DNA of 18,748 nt. It comes from CAYSWF01 sp964562905. Its GTDB lineage: Bacteria; Patescibacteriota; Andersenbacteria; UBA10190. The DNA is taken from positions 1 to 18,748 of the forward strand of contig CAZLVG010000016.1 of assembly GCA_964562905.1 (NCBI GenBank), read 5' to 3'. The position numbers and the translations under genes are program-made. Shown in pieces: positions 1 through 6,292 of this stretch; the stretch's first letter is position 1, and each line of letters starts with the position of its first letter. The notes under the pieces were generated by a model. The model saw only the letters and a program-made list of their open reading frames with translations, made no database searches and was not told the origin of the DNA.

Positions 1-21
1 TAATTCGTAATTCGTAAAAAC
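1..21 (+). repeat. TAANNNN heptad array (3 units)
   Basis: Three consecutive seven-base units, TAATTCG, TAATTCG and TAAAAAC. They resemble the TAA-led heptads found after the priA, pyrG and small-ORF stop codons elsewhere in the window. By analogy this may trail a plus-strand gene ending just before the window, which cannot be seen. Confidence 0.55.
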
Positions 22-28
22 TTCCTTA

Positions 29-235
29 ATTTTCCCCCTCCCTTGATGGAAGGGGACAAAAGGGGAGGGTGACTGGAAGCTGAAGGCTGTCACCATCTAC
101 GTTTCTTCACCCCCTCCTAGCCTCCCCGTCGAGGGGGAAGGATTAAGAGCGGAGCTTTCCTATCAAGGTGAAGGATTATAAGCGAGGCCTCTCCCGTCGA
201 GTGGGAGGGACTAAGAATGCCGCGCCAGGTGAACA
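29..235. repeat. Palindromic intergenic repeat DNA
   Basis: Gene-less stretch with nested inverted repeats. CCTT/AAGG flanks a short loop near 38-54; GGGGAGGGTGA near 64-74 is roughly complementary to TCACCCCCTCCT near 106-117; CTCCCC/GGGGG closes around a GTCGA loop near 122-137. Two degenerate direct copies of a unit built on CCCGTCGAG followed by GGAAGGATTA or GGAGGGACTA lie near 125-150 and 192-215. The layout suggests a dispersed palindromic repeat (REP or MITE-like). No reading frame here looks like a protein. Confidence 0.5.
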
Positions 236-244
236 TTGCCACAA

Positions 245-270
245 ACAAGCCTCCAAAAAAGGAGGCTTGT
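245..270 (-). terminator. Hairpin terminator downstream of hsp20
   Basis: A perfect 10-bp stem (ACAAGCCTCC and its complement) encloses a six-base loop that reads TTTTTT on the minus strand. It lies about 38 bases after the hsp20 stop. The following tract, TTGTGGC, is only weakly T-rich, so termination strength is uncertain. Confidence 0.6.
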
Positions 271-308
271 AATCACTTCATTTTACGCTTCCGTCCGGGA
301 CGCGGAGT

Positions 309-740
309 CTATTTCTCTTCTTTTTCTTCCACTTCCACCTTAACCTTTTCCGGTACCAGCTGTTCTTTTTTGGGCATGGTCACGCGCAGCACGCCGCTCT
401 CATAGGACGCCTTGGTCTGACTTTGATCCACCGGTACCGGCAGCCGCACAACCCGCTCAAAGGAACCATGCCTGATTTCCCTGCTGTAGTACTGCTTTTC
501 ATCCGTCTCCTGTTTTTCCTCGCGCGCCCCAGCGATACGCAGATGGTGATCGCTCTCAAAGGTGACTTCCACTTTTTTCGGATCCACTCCGGGCAGCTGC
601 ATCTCGGCAACTACGTTATTATCTTTTTCATAAACATCCGCGGCCAAGTCCAAGCCGAAATTACCCGTCCAGACCGGCCCTATATTTTCGTCAAACAGAC
701 GTTCAATATTTTGGAATGGTTCCCAACGAATTAAGCTCAC
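309..740 (-). CDS. Small heat-shock protein, Hsp20/alpha-crystallin family
   Basis: 143 residues, a normal length for bacterial IbpA-type chaperones, which hold unfolding proteins in an ATP-independent way in the cytosol. The N-terminus MSLIRWEPFQ is the family's usual opening and supports the GTG start at 740. The alpha-crystallin domain covers about residues 28-128, including ADVYEKDNNVVAEMQLPGVDP and the signature YESGVLRVTMPKK. The C-terminal V-K-V-E-V stretch stands where the oligomerising I-x-I motif usually sits. The tail is very acidic and lysine-rich (EVEEKEEK). It appears to be a single-gene unit with its own AT-rich leader and a downstream hairpin. No Shine-Dalgarno is visible before the GTG. 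Confidence 0.93.
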   Translation of the reverse strand: MSLIRWEPFQNIERLFDENIGPVWTGNFGLDLAADVYEKDNNVVAEMQLPGVDPKKVEVTFESDHHLRIAGAREEKQETDEKQYYSREIRHGSFERVVRLPVPVDQSQTKASYESGVLRVTMPKKEQLVPEKVKVEVEEKEEK

Positions 741-752
741 AGTTTCAAAATT

Positions 753-808
753 AGCTTTATAAGTTAAGAATTATACTAATATTTTTTCTTATCAACTTAC
801 TTTGTCAA
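753..808 (-). promoter_or_regulatory. AT-rich leader and possible promoter of hsp20
   Basis: On the minus strand there is a TATAAT at 775-770 and a TTGACA at 808-803. They are 27 bases apart, so they cannot serve as one standard sigma-70 promoter; either may pair with a weaker partner. The leader 773-753 also reads as three TAA-led heptads (TAATTCT, TAACTTA, TAAAGCT). I see no CIRCE operator. Confidence 0.35.
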
Positions 809-1186
809 GGTTTTTTGGTGATTGTCTGCCCGAGAGACAAGAAACTCTTTCTATAACTTTCCTTGACGGAAGAAATCCAACGGGGAGGATGGGACGGGCT
901 CCCGTAAAGCTTCGCGTAAAGCGACGTGGTCGCCACGCGACTTTACGTCGCCACGGGGCAGGGAGCTCGGTGCAAGCATAAAGACCGTCATTAGGAGGGA
1001 ACTTCAGCGACCGAAGCCTGCCTGTCGGCAGGCAGACTATCAGCCGCCGCCCCGCCTTCTAAGCATTATTTCAGATTATAATCTGACAGGTTAGTTAAGT
1101 TTTATTTTTAATGTTTAAAGCAGCATCTAAAAGGCGTAGAGGGCGGGGCGACGGCCGGTGATTTAGTAATTAACCCGCTCGTCGTC
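809..1186. other. Gene-less mosaic of inverted repeats
   Basis: No convincing coding frame. Four structures are visible. (1) 915-947: CGTAAAG and CTTTACG enclose CGTGG-TCG-CCACG, a long hairpin, preceded by a second CGTAAAGC copy at 902-909. (2) 1016-1033: GCCTGCC-TGTC-GGCAGGC hairpin. (3) 1043-1061 and 1137-1155: a 19-bp GC-rich inverted repeat matching at 17 positions. (4) 1071-1086: the perfect 16-bp palindrome TCAGATTATAATCTGA inside the AT-rich core between the arms of (3). No tRNA or known RNA was recognised. Confidence 0.55.
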
Positions 1187-1221
1187 GTAGTTACCAGTTA
1201 CCAGTTACGAGTTACGAGTTA
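1187..1221 (-). repeat. TAANNNN heptad array, 5 units, starting at the priA stop
   Basis: On the minus strand the units are TAACTCG, TAACTCG, TAACTGG, TAACTGG and TAACTAC, perfectly phased at seven bases. The first TAA is the stop codon of the PriA-like gene. Because seven is not a multiple of three, successive units put a stop in each reading frame. Confidence 0.85.
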
Positions 1222-2847
1222 CAATATTCTCTCCGGCGCCAGGTCGGCGGTATCCACCGGCAAGTCCTTATAAATGTCGGTTAGCCGGTCCAAGGGCCCG
1301 GACAAAAGAATGTGCGCGTTCCGGCGAGCTTCAGCCGGTGGTCCCAGCCTGTGAAAGGGCCCCCGCACCTTAATCTGGCTGTCCAGTTGCTCTACCTCCC
1401 TGTCTATCTGTCCGCATATTTTGGCTGCTTTTTTATCGGCAGCCGCTTTGGTCTTGCCGCTGATTGTAAGAACCACCAGATCTGACAGGGGAGGATAATA
1501 GTAACGCTCACGCTCTTTCAGAAGCCTGTTAAAGACGGCGGCAGGGTCTGCTAATAACGTGCGCTCCGCCAAATCCGGCCGCCGGCTTACCAAGACCACG
1601 TGGCGGCGCCGGCTGGCCAGTATGCCGCGCAAGCGGGACAGTGTTATAAGGGAGCGTTCTTCGCTGCGAAAGTCGGGGTAGGAAAGGCTGCGTTCAGGGT
1701 TGACCCAGGCGACGCGGCCAAATTTCTTTTTCGGCGCCGAGGCAAAAATGGCGCTGGTGCTTATGGTAAGATTCTCGGCGGGTAACTTAAGATTTTTCAA
1801 GGCGCGGTTAAGGTAGCCAGCGTCGCGCTGGTTGTAAAATAACAGTACTTCTTCCCGATCCTTTACCCATTTTCTTAAGGAAGACACAAAAGAAGAGGGC
1901 AGCGGGTATCTTTTTACCCTATCTTCAAAACTGTAACCGGCCAGCGATGCTCGTAGTCGGCCGGGCCTTTCAACCACCCTGTCCGCGCGGCCACGCTGCA
2001 GCCGATAACGCAATTCTAAAGAAGGCCAGGAAGAAGTAAGCATAAGACCAGCTCCATGCAACTTTGCCAGCTGGCGGGCGCCGTATATATTGTGCAAACG
2101 GGGATACTGATCCCACAGCTTATGAGTGGTGTACTGTTCTTCCTCCACTATTACCAGGTCCAAGTTGGTAAAAGGCATGAATAATGCCTTCTGCGTACCT
2201 ATAACTAGGCGCGGTAGGCCGGCGGCAGCCTGTTGCCAGATTTCAGTCAAGTCAGAGACGGAAAGGGAGGCGTGAACTACCGCGGGTCCGTGTTTTTTCA
2301 AGCAAGCCGCCAAACGCAAGGCTAGCCACTTTTCCGGCACCACCACCAATACCTGTTTCTTCTGCCGTAAAGACCGCGCTATTATTCTGCCCACCGTCCG
2401 GCAGCGACGTGTTACATCTTCATCAATCACCGTCCGCGTCCGCGCCACCTGCCCGCGGGAGACGGCATCCGCTCCGCCCCCTGCGTCAGGCTGGACGAAT
2501 TCTTCCGCGAACAGCCCCCCCGGCGGGAAAAATAGTCTCAAGGTGTACCCCAGACCGCCGTGGCTGGTCAAAGCGATCCAACGAGCCAGGGCAACCTGCC
2601 TGGCGGATAAGACACAAGAAGACACGCGGGCAAGATTCTTGACGGGACCCCCGGGCGGAGCCGCCTTCAGTTTGGTGACCACGCCCGGCACCACGCGCCG
2701 TCCAAACGGCACGGCTACGCAGCTGTGCTTCCTTACGGCCGGCTGCCCGCCGGCGGGCAGCCGGTAGGTATACGTCTGCCGCCCGGGAGCCGGCAGAGGA
2801 ACGGCCGGCGCCACCTGGCAGTACGCGTCCCGCTTGCTCATACTCAT
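1219..2847 (-). CDS. priA: Degenerate PriA-like primosomal protein, helicase motifs lost
   Basis: 542 residues against about 730 for E. coli PriA, the replication-restart helicase. The family outline is clear: an N-terminal DNA-binding domain (about 1-75, with TYTYRLP and VAVPFGRRVVPGVV), RLVIGTQKALFMPFTNLDLV at 213-232, YPDFRSEER at 390-398 and the C-terminal domain (YYYPPLSDL at 449-457, IKVRGPF at 492-498). Key catalytic parts are missing. No GxxGxGKT precedes KKQVLVVVPEKW (163-174). The DEEH box reads EEEQ (235-238). The two zinc-binding cysteine clusters expected after VLLFYNQRDAG (334-344) are absent. The GRAGR motif is replaced by RLRGILASRRR. It may therefore be a structural or DNA-binding primosome factor without helicase activity. 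The ATG lies 3 bases after the upstream stop, implying one operon with the AMMECR1-like gene. Confidence 0.85.
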   Translation of the reverse strand: MSMSKRDAYCQVAPAVPLPAPGRQTYTYRLPAGGQPAVRKHSCVAVPFGRRVVPGVVTKLKAAPPGGPVKNLARVSSCVLSARQVALARWIALTSHGGLGYTLRLFFPPGGLFAEEFVQPDAGGGADAVSRGQVARTRTVIDEDVTRRCRTVGRIIARSLRQKKQVLVVVPEKWLALRLAACLKKHGPAVVHASLSVSDLTEIWQQAAAGLPRLVIGTQKALFMPFTNLDLVIVEEEQYTTHKLWDQYPRLHNIYGARQLAKLHGAGLMLTSSWPSLELRYRLQRGRADRVVERPGRLRASLAGYSFEDRVKRYPLPSSFVSSLRKWVKDREEVLLFYNQRDAGYLNRALKNLKLPAENLTISTSAIFASAPKKKFGRVAWVNPERSLSYPDFRSEERSLITLSRLRGILASRRRHVVLVSRRPDLAERTLLADPAAVFNRLLKERERYYYPPLSDLVVLTISGKTKAAADKKAAKICGQIDREVEQLDSQIKVRGPFHRLGPPAEARRNAHILLSGPLDRLTDIYKDLPVDTADLAPERIL

Positions 2848-2850
2848 AAT

Positions 2851-3366
2851 TTACTCGTGGTAAGTCACGCCAAAGCGGTACATGGCAATCGCACAATACC
2901 GGGGATCGGCTCCTAACTCGCGTAAAGCGGTGGCTACCTGGTCCTGGGCCGTCCCCACCCCTGTTCTGCCGGGCAAAAGAACGGTGCTGTGTCCGCGGTC
3001 AGAACGAACGTACAGTCCAAATCTGGTCGGGTCCAACTGCGCCACACTACTAACGCGCTGTAGGGGTTCCAGCAGAGCTACCGTGTATACCAGGAAAGAA
3101 AGATCGGCTCGGCGTACAGACGGCGACGGAAAGCGGGTTAAGGCAGTGATAGTATGTCTTACTATCTCGCCGGCCACGGAAGGCTCATAGGGAAGTGGCG
3201 CCCCGAAAAAGGCGCGCAGACGGTGGCCAGGATTCTCATACAGATACACGTAACAGGCTCGCTGGCGCCGTAGTTCCGCGGGCAGCACCGAAGGCAGCGG
3301 CAGCACCGCGTGCCGCCGGACATAATGCTCGGTAACATCCTTAGCCAATTTGGCGTAAGTATTCAT
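2851..3366 (-). CDS. AMMECR1-domain protein
   Basis: 171 residues from the ATG at 3366; the frame stays open upstream to 3417, but that extension would run into the divergent neighbour. The fold is recognised from the C-terminal pattern STVLLPGRTGVGTAQDQVA and the ending AIAMYRFGVTYHE, which match the AMMECR1 pattern LLP...W...fL...  and Y.F....F.E. The family's conserved LRGCIG stretch appears here as LRAFFG, so the cysteine thought to be functionally important is gone. Biochemical function of AMMECR1 proteins is not settled; some sit in the AmmeMemoRadiSam cluster, whose radical-SAM and Memo partners are not in this window. It is cotranscribed with priA (3-base gap) and divergent from the phosphodiesterase gene. 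Confidence 0.7.
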   Translation of the reverse strand: MNTYAKLAKDVTEHYVRRHAVLPLPSVLPAELRRQRACYVYLYENPGHRLRAFFGAPLPYEPSVAGEIVRHTITALTRFPSPSVRRADLSFLVYTVALLEPLQRVSSVAQLDPTRFGLYVRSDRGHSTVLLPGRTGVGTAQDQVATALRELGADPRYCAIAMYRFGVTYHE

Positions 3367-3399
3367 GGTAATAATGCCGCGTAGTTGTACAGTAATAGT

Positions 3400-3963
3400 A
3401 TGACAACAACGGACCATACTATAAAGACAGGCCGGTTGTTCGTGGGGATTCCCATATCCCGGCGTCCCAAGTCATTGCTGGATAAGGCAACGCTACCGTA
3501 CTCGGAGCAAATTAAAAAAATTGTCCCCCGGCGACAATGGCACATAACGCTCCTCTTCCTGGGCCAGGTGCGCGGCTACCGCGAGTACATAGATAAAATA
3601 GCGCAGGACATGCCGCAGCCGTACGCTCCCGTCATAACCTTGACGCACGTGGGCCAAGGATTGAACCGGAAGCAGTTATGGACCTATGTCCATAAGACAA
3701 ACATATTAGACCGCATCCGCGTCCAAATGGAACGGCGAGTGCGACAACGGGGGATAGAACTTAACTACGGTAAAGGGAAGCCGAAGCGCTTTACCCCTCA
3801 CATCACCCTGGCCGGCTTGCGCCCGGGATACTACCAAAAAGGACTGGCTGACATGCCTTTGTTAACATCTTTTACAGCTAAACGGGCCATAATATACCGC
3901 AGCGAGTTGAGAGCGGACGGTTCCGTCTATTTTAAAGAGGCGTCAATATATTTTTCACCATGA
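3400..3963 (+). CDS. thpR: 2H-family RNA 2',3'-cyclic phosphodiesterase (2'-5' RNA ligase-like)
   Basis: 187 residues from the ATG at 3400; a TTG at 3385 would add five residues, but the conserved start of the fold (GRLFVGIPI) suits the ATG. Two H-x-T/S-x motifs define the 2H superfamily: HITL at residues 48-51 and HITL at 134-137. Each supplies one catalytic histidine that opens 2',3'-cyclic phosphates on RNA, with reverse 2'-5' ligase activity known in vitro for homologues. The spacing of 86 residues and total length are typical of ThpR/LigT. The stop TGA overlaps the ATG of the next gene as ATGA, so translation of the glycosyltransferase is probably coupled. Confidence 0.9.
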   Translation: MTTTDHTIKTGRLFVGIPISRRPKSLLDKATLPYSEQIKKIVPRRQWHITLLFLGQVRGYREYIDKIAQDMPQPYAPVITLTHVGQGLNRKQLWTYVHKTNILDRIRVQMERRVRQRGIELNYGKGKPKRFTPHITLAGLRPGYYQKGLADMPLLTSFTAKRAIIYRSELRADGSVYFKEASIYFSP

Positions 3964-4700
3964 AAGAGACAGTGCGCCTGGGACAAGTAGACTGCGACTT
4001 CCTGACGCCGGCGCAGTTTGAAAAGTCGTGCGACCACTGGCTGGACGGTAACGACTTCCACCACGTGGTAACACTGAACCCGGAGATGATCATGCTGGCC
4101 GAACGGGACACCGGCTTCAGCCAGACAGTAGGCGCGGCCGAGCTGCGGGTACCGGACGGTGTCGGCTTGGTGTGGGCGCGCTGGTATTTACGCTCTACTC
4201 TTTGGCCGCTGCTGCCCAGCCTGCTAACTTTCCTGCGGCAGCGCGTGGAGAGAGTAACGGGAGTGGATTCCGTTATGACGTTGGCCCGGTTGTGCCAGCA
4301 GAAAGGGCTGCCTTTGTACCTACTGGGAAGCACGCACCGCCAAAGACAGAAGACCGCCCAAAAACTTAAAAAGCGTTTTCCAGGCTTAGAAACACATATG
4401 CCGCCGGACGGCATCACGGAATGCCGGCCGGCGGCGCTGCTGGTAGCCTACGGCGCCCCTAAGCAGACGATCTGGATTGAAAAAAACCGGTACCGCCTTA
4501 CCAGCGTGCGTATCGCCGCGGGCGTAGGCGGCGCTTTCGCCATGCTTAGCGAGGAACTTCCGCGCGCTCCAGCCTGGCTGCGGAAAATTAACCTGGAGTG
4601 GCTGTGGAGGCTATACCTGGAGCCAAGGCGCCTGCCCCGAATATGGCAGGCCGTGGTAAGGTTCCCTTGGCTGATAAAAAAACAAAAAACAATGCGTTAG
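3960..4700 (+). CDS. WecG/TagA/CpsF-family glycosyltransferase (GT26)
   Basis: 246 residues, normal for GT26 enzymes, which transfer ManNAc or ManNAcA-type sugars onto lipid-linked intermediates at the inner membrane face for surface polymers. Motifs in order: VVTLNPEM (36-43, with the family's T-x-N-x-E), VPDGVGLVWA (64-73, carrying the conserved Asp), RVTGVD (98-103), LYLLGS (119-124), YGAPKQTIWI (164-173) and GVGGAFAMLSE (188-198). The C-terminal RAPAWLRKINLEWLWRLYLEP is typical, a basic amphipathic appendage used for membrane binding in TagA. No other surface-polysaccharide genes are adjacent, so the acceptor is unknown. Confidence 0.92.
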   Translation: MKETVRLGQVDCDFLTPAQFEKSCDHWLDGNDFHHVVTLNPEMIMLAERDTGFSQTVGAAELRVPDGVGLVWARWYLRSTLWPLLPSLLTFLRQRVERVTGVDSVMTLARLCQQKGLPLYLLGSTHRQRQKTAQKLKKRFPGLETHMPPDGITECRPAALLVAYGAPKQTIWIEKNRYRLTSVRIAAGVGGAFAMLSEELPRAPAWLRKINLEWLWRLYLEPRRLPRIWQAVVRFPWLIKKQKTMR

Positions 4701-4703
4701 ATA

Positions 4704-4719
4704 TAGCTTTATAAAGCTA
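4704..4719. repeat. Perfect 16-bp palindrome after wecG-like gene
   Basis: TAGCTTTATAAAGCTA is perfectly self-complementary and begins three bases after the glycosyltransferase stop. The 12-mer TTATAAAGCTAA is shared with the minus-strand leader of hsp20 (near 762-751). It could be an operator or a weak hairpin; there is no T-tract to mark a terminator. Confidence 0.4.
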
Positions 4720-4813
4720 ACATACTGACTTTTACACACGCCTGCCATGTTGACGATTTCATGGCTACGTCATAGGGTAAAATGATGTTAACCAAGCACA
4801 TAAATACCGGCAA

Positions 4814-4819
4814 AGGAGG
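4814..4819 (+). promoter_or_regulatory. Strong Shine-Dalgarno that decides the start at 4831
   Basis: The stretch AAAGGAGGTGA is a full-length complement of the 16S rRNA 3' end. It places the start at ATG 4831 rather than the GTG at 4819 inside the motif. Most other genes in this window have no visible Shine-Dalgarno. Upstream there is a possible TTGACG at 4750-4755 with a poor TAGGGT 17 bases later. Confidence 0.7.
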
Positions 4820-4830
4820 TGACAGCAGTC

Positions 4831-5439
4831 ATGGAAGACACACCAAATGAAAGCAGTTTCTGGGAGCGGTTGAAAGAGTCGCCGCGGACAGTTTCGGCTC
4901 TGATCATCATCCTTATAGTAGCAGCGGCCATCTACGCGTTTTCAGGTGAAAAAGCCACGCCGGAGGAAAGGGGAGAGGTTGAGGAACAAACGGCGGTTAC
5001 CGAGGAAGTAATTCCAGCTGAAGAACAGGACGAAAGTCAAAAAGAAGAAACGGAGCAAGTGGCGGGCGAAGTCAGCGAAACACAGCAGCAGGAAGGGGAA
5101 AGAGAAACGACAGAGCAGGAAAAACAGGGCATAGCCAAAGCGGAGCGTACCGGCCAGGGATACGTGGAAATAGCCCAGGCGGGGGACGGTTACACGCATC
5201 TGGCGAGACGGGCAACCAGTCGCTGGCTGTCGGAAAACCAGCCCGGGTTTGAAGTGACCGATGAACACAGAATTTACATTGAAGATTATATACAGAACAG
5301 AATGGGAACAGAAGGGCTAGAATTAGGCTCCAGCCACACCATTCCGTTTGACTTGATAACAGAAGCAGTGGACGCGGCCTCGCAGTTGAACGAGCAGCAG
5401 CTTAACAATCTGAGCCAGTACACGGCGGTTCTTAACTGA
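4831..5439 (+). CDS. Single-pass membrane protein with acidic stalk and LysM-like C-terminal domain
   Basis: 202 residues. A short cytoplasmic N-terminus (1-20) leads into one transmembrane helix (about 21-37, VSALIIILIVAAAIYAF). A strongly acidic, Glu/Gln-rich linker follows (about 39-103). A C-terminal domain starts at about 107 with GQGYVEIAQAGDGYTHLARRA, then DEHRIYIEDYIQNRMG and QLNEQQLNNLSQY. The AGDGYTHLARRA segment resembles the opening of LysM repeats (GDT...IA), so peptidoglycan or envelope binding outside the membrane is a reasonable guess, but it is not shown. I associate this architecture with Parcubacteria hypotheticals. It is a single gene with its own Shine-Dalgarno and terminator. 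Confidence 0.85.
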   Translation: MEDTPNESSFWERLKESPRTVSALIIILIVAAAIYAFSGEKATPEERGEVEEQTAVTEEVIPAEEQDESQKEETEQVAGEVSETQQQEGERETTEQEKQGIAKAERTGQGYVEIAQAGDGYTHLARRATSRWLSENQPGFEVTDEHRIYIEDYIQNRMGTEGLELGSSHTIPFDLITEAVDAASQLNEQQLNNLSQYTAVLN

Positions 5440-5465
5440 TCTTTCCAACCTTTAAGGGGGGAGGC

Positions 5466-5491
5466 AAAAACCCCGCCGCGGCGGGGTTTTT
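5466..5491 (+). terminator. Bidirectional rho-independent terminator
   Basis: A perfect 26-base palindrome: five A, then a GC-rich inverted repeat built on CCCCGCCG/CGGCGGGG, then five T. It begins 26 bases after the stop of the acidic-stalk membrane protein. The flanking A and T runs make it functional in either direction, but no minus gene reads into it. Confidence 0.9.
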
Positions 5492-5601
5492 GCTGTACAA
5501 TGATTCTCGCTTTTAAGCCAAGGGCGCGCCTGCCGGCCGCGGGCGGAGAAGCGGCGAACAGGTGGACACAGTGCGCATTTAAGAGACGCGCCGAGAAGGC
5601 C

Positions 5602-5681
5602 AACGCGGCCGGACATGTTCGGCCGCGTTCAGCCGGGCTTAAGCCGCCCCCCTCCGCCCCTGAAGCGGGGCAGAAGCGGCT
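5602..5681. repeat. Tandem GC-rich hairpins upstream of the Nudix gene
   Basis: Between a terminator and a promoter-like -10 there are two structures. AACGCGGCCG (5602-5611) and CGGCCGCGTT (5620-5629) form a perfect 10-bp stem around GACATGTT, itself mostly self-complementary. AGCCGC near 5642 pairs with GCGGCT near 5676 around an inner GCCCC/GGGGC hairpin. No coding frame here looks real. Most of it lies upstream of the -10, so it is more likely a DNA-level repeat than a leader. Confidence 0.5.
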
Positions 5682-5696
5682 GAAGCGTAATTCATG

Positions 5697-5702
5697 TATA
5701 AT
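5697..5702 (+). promoter_or_regulatory. -10 element TATAAT before the Nudix gene
   Basis: TATAAT is directly preceded by TG. No convincing -35 is present 16-18 bases upstream. Transcription would begin around 5708-5710, at or one to two bases before the GTG at 5711 and about ten before the ATG at 5720, so the mRNA would be leaderless or nearly so. Confidence 0.5.
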
Positions 5703-5719
5703 ATAGACTTGTGACCAGC

Positions 5720-6292
5720 ATGAATTCTCACCATCCCATACCGCCACACGCCCAGAAGGTGTTTCAGGGTAAATTATTCAGTATCTGGCAATGGGAGCAA
5801 AAACTGTACGACGGCAGCACGTGGACCTACGAGAGGGCTAAACGCAACGACGCGGCCCACGTGACCGGAGTGCTGCCGGACGGCCGCATCTTGCTGGCCG
5901 AGGACGAGCAGCCCGACCGGCCAGCGTTAATAACACCTCCGGGAGGACTTGTGGAGGCGGGCGAAAGCCCGGCACAGACAGCCAAACGCGAACTGCTGGA
6001 GGAAACCGGCTATTCGGTGGGGAAGCTTTTGTTCTGGCGAAGTTACGGTCCAGGCGGAAAGGTGGATTTCCGCATCCATTCCTTCGTCGGGCACAACTTG
6101 ACAAAGACCGCGCGGCCGCGGCCGGAAGCAGGGGAGAAGATTAAGCCGCTCCTGCTCACTTTTGACGAATTCCTGGCTCTTGGCAATAATCCTAAGATGC
6201 GCGACCCGGTCATCAGAATATCTCTGCTGGAAGCGCAATTAGACAATCACAAAAAAGATAAACTCAAGCGGCTGCTGTATGGAGAAAGATAA
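5720..6292 (+). CDS. Nudix hydrolase, ADP-ribose pyrophosphatase-like
   Basis: 190 residues from ATG 5720; GTG 5711 would add three. The Nudix box G-x5-E-x7-R-E-U-x-E-E-x-G-U is complete: GLVEAGE at residues 76-82, then RELLEETGY at 90-98. This binds the divalent metals that hydrolyse a nucleoside diphosphate linked to another moiety. The upstream strand pattern TWTYERAKRNDAAHVTGVLPDG and the ITPPGGLVEAG context resemble ADP-sugar and ADP-ribose pyrophosphatases (NudF-like), but substrate cannot be fixed from sequence. Its 3' end overlaps gltX by 14 bases, so it probably leads the gltX transcript. There is no Shine-Dalgarno; see the -10 at 5697. Confidence 0.9.
   Translation: MNSHHPIPPHAQKVFQGKLFSIWQWEQKLYDGSTWTYERAKRNDAAHVTGVLPDGRILLAEDEQPDRPALITPPGGLVEAGESPAQTAKRELLEETGYSVGKLLFWRSYGPGGKVDFRIHSFVGHNLTKTARPRPEAGEKIKPLLLTFDEFLALGNNPKMRDPVIRISLLEAQLDNHKKDKLKRLLYGER

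Noticed and set aside
2486..2896. 136-codon minus frame overlapping the 5' end of priA
   Set aside because: Shadow frame rich in Arg, Gly and Ala; the priA frame carries the recognisable N-terminal PriA motifs over the same DNA.
4750..4783. Promoter pair TTGACG and TAAAAT
   Set aside because: The gap of 22 bases is too long for sigma-70, and the alternative TAGGGT at 17 bases is a poor -10; not strong enough for its own feature.
5286..5747. 153-codon minus-strand frame
   Set aside because: It crosses a strong terminator and two palindromes and is antisense to the 3' end of the membrane protein gene; no protein features.
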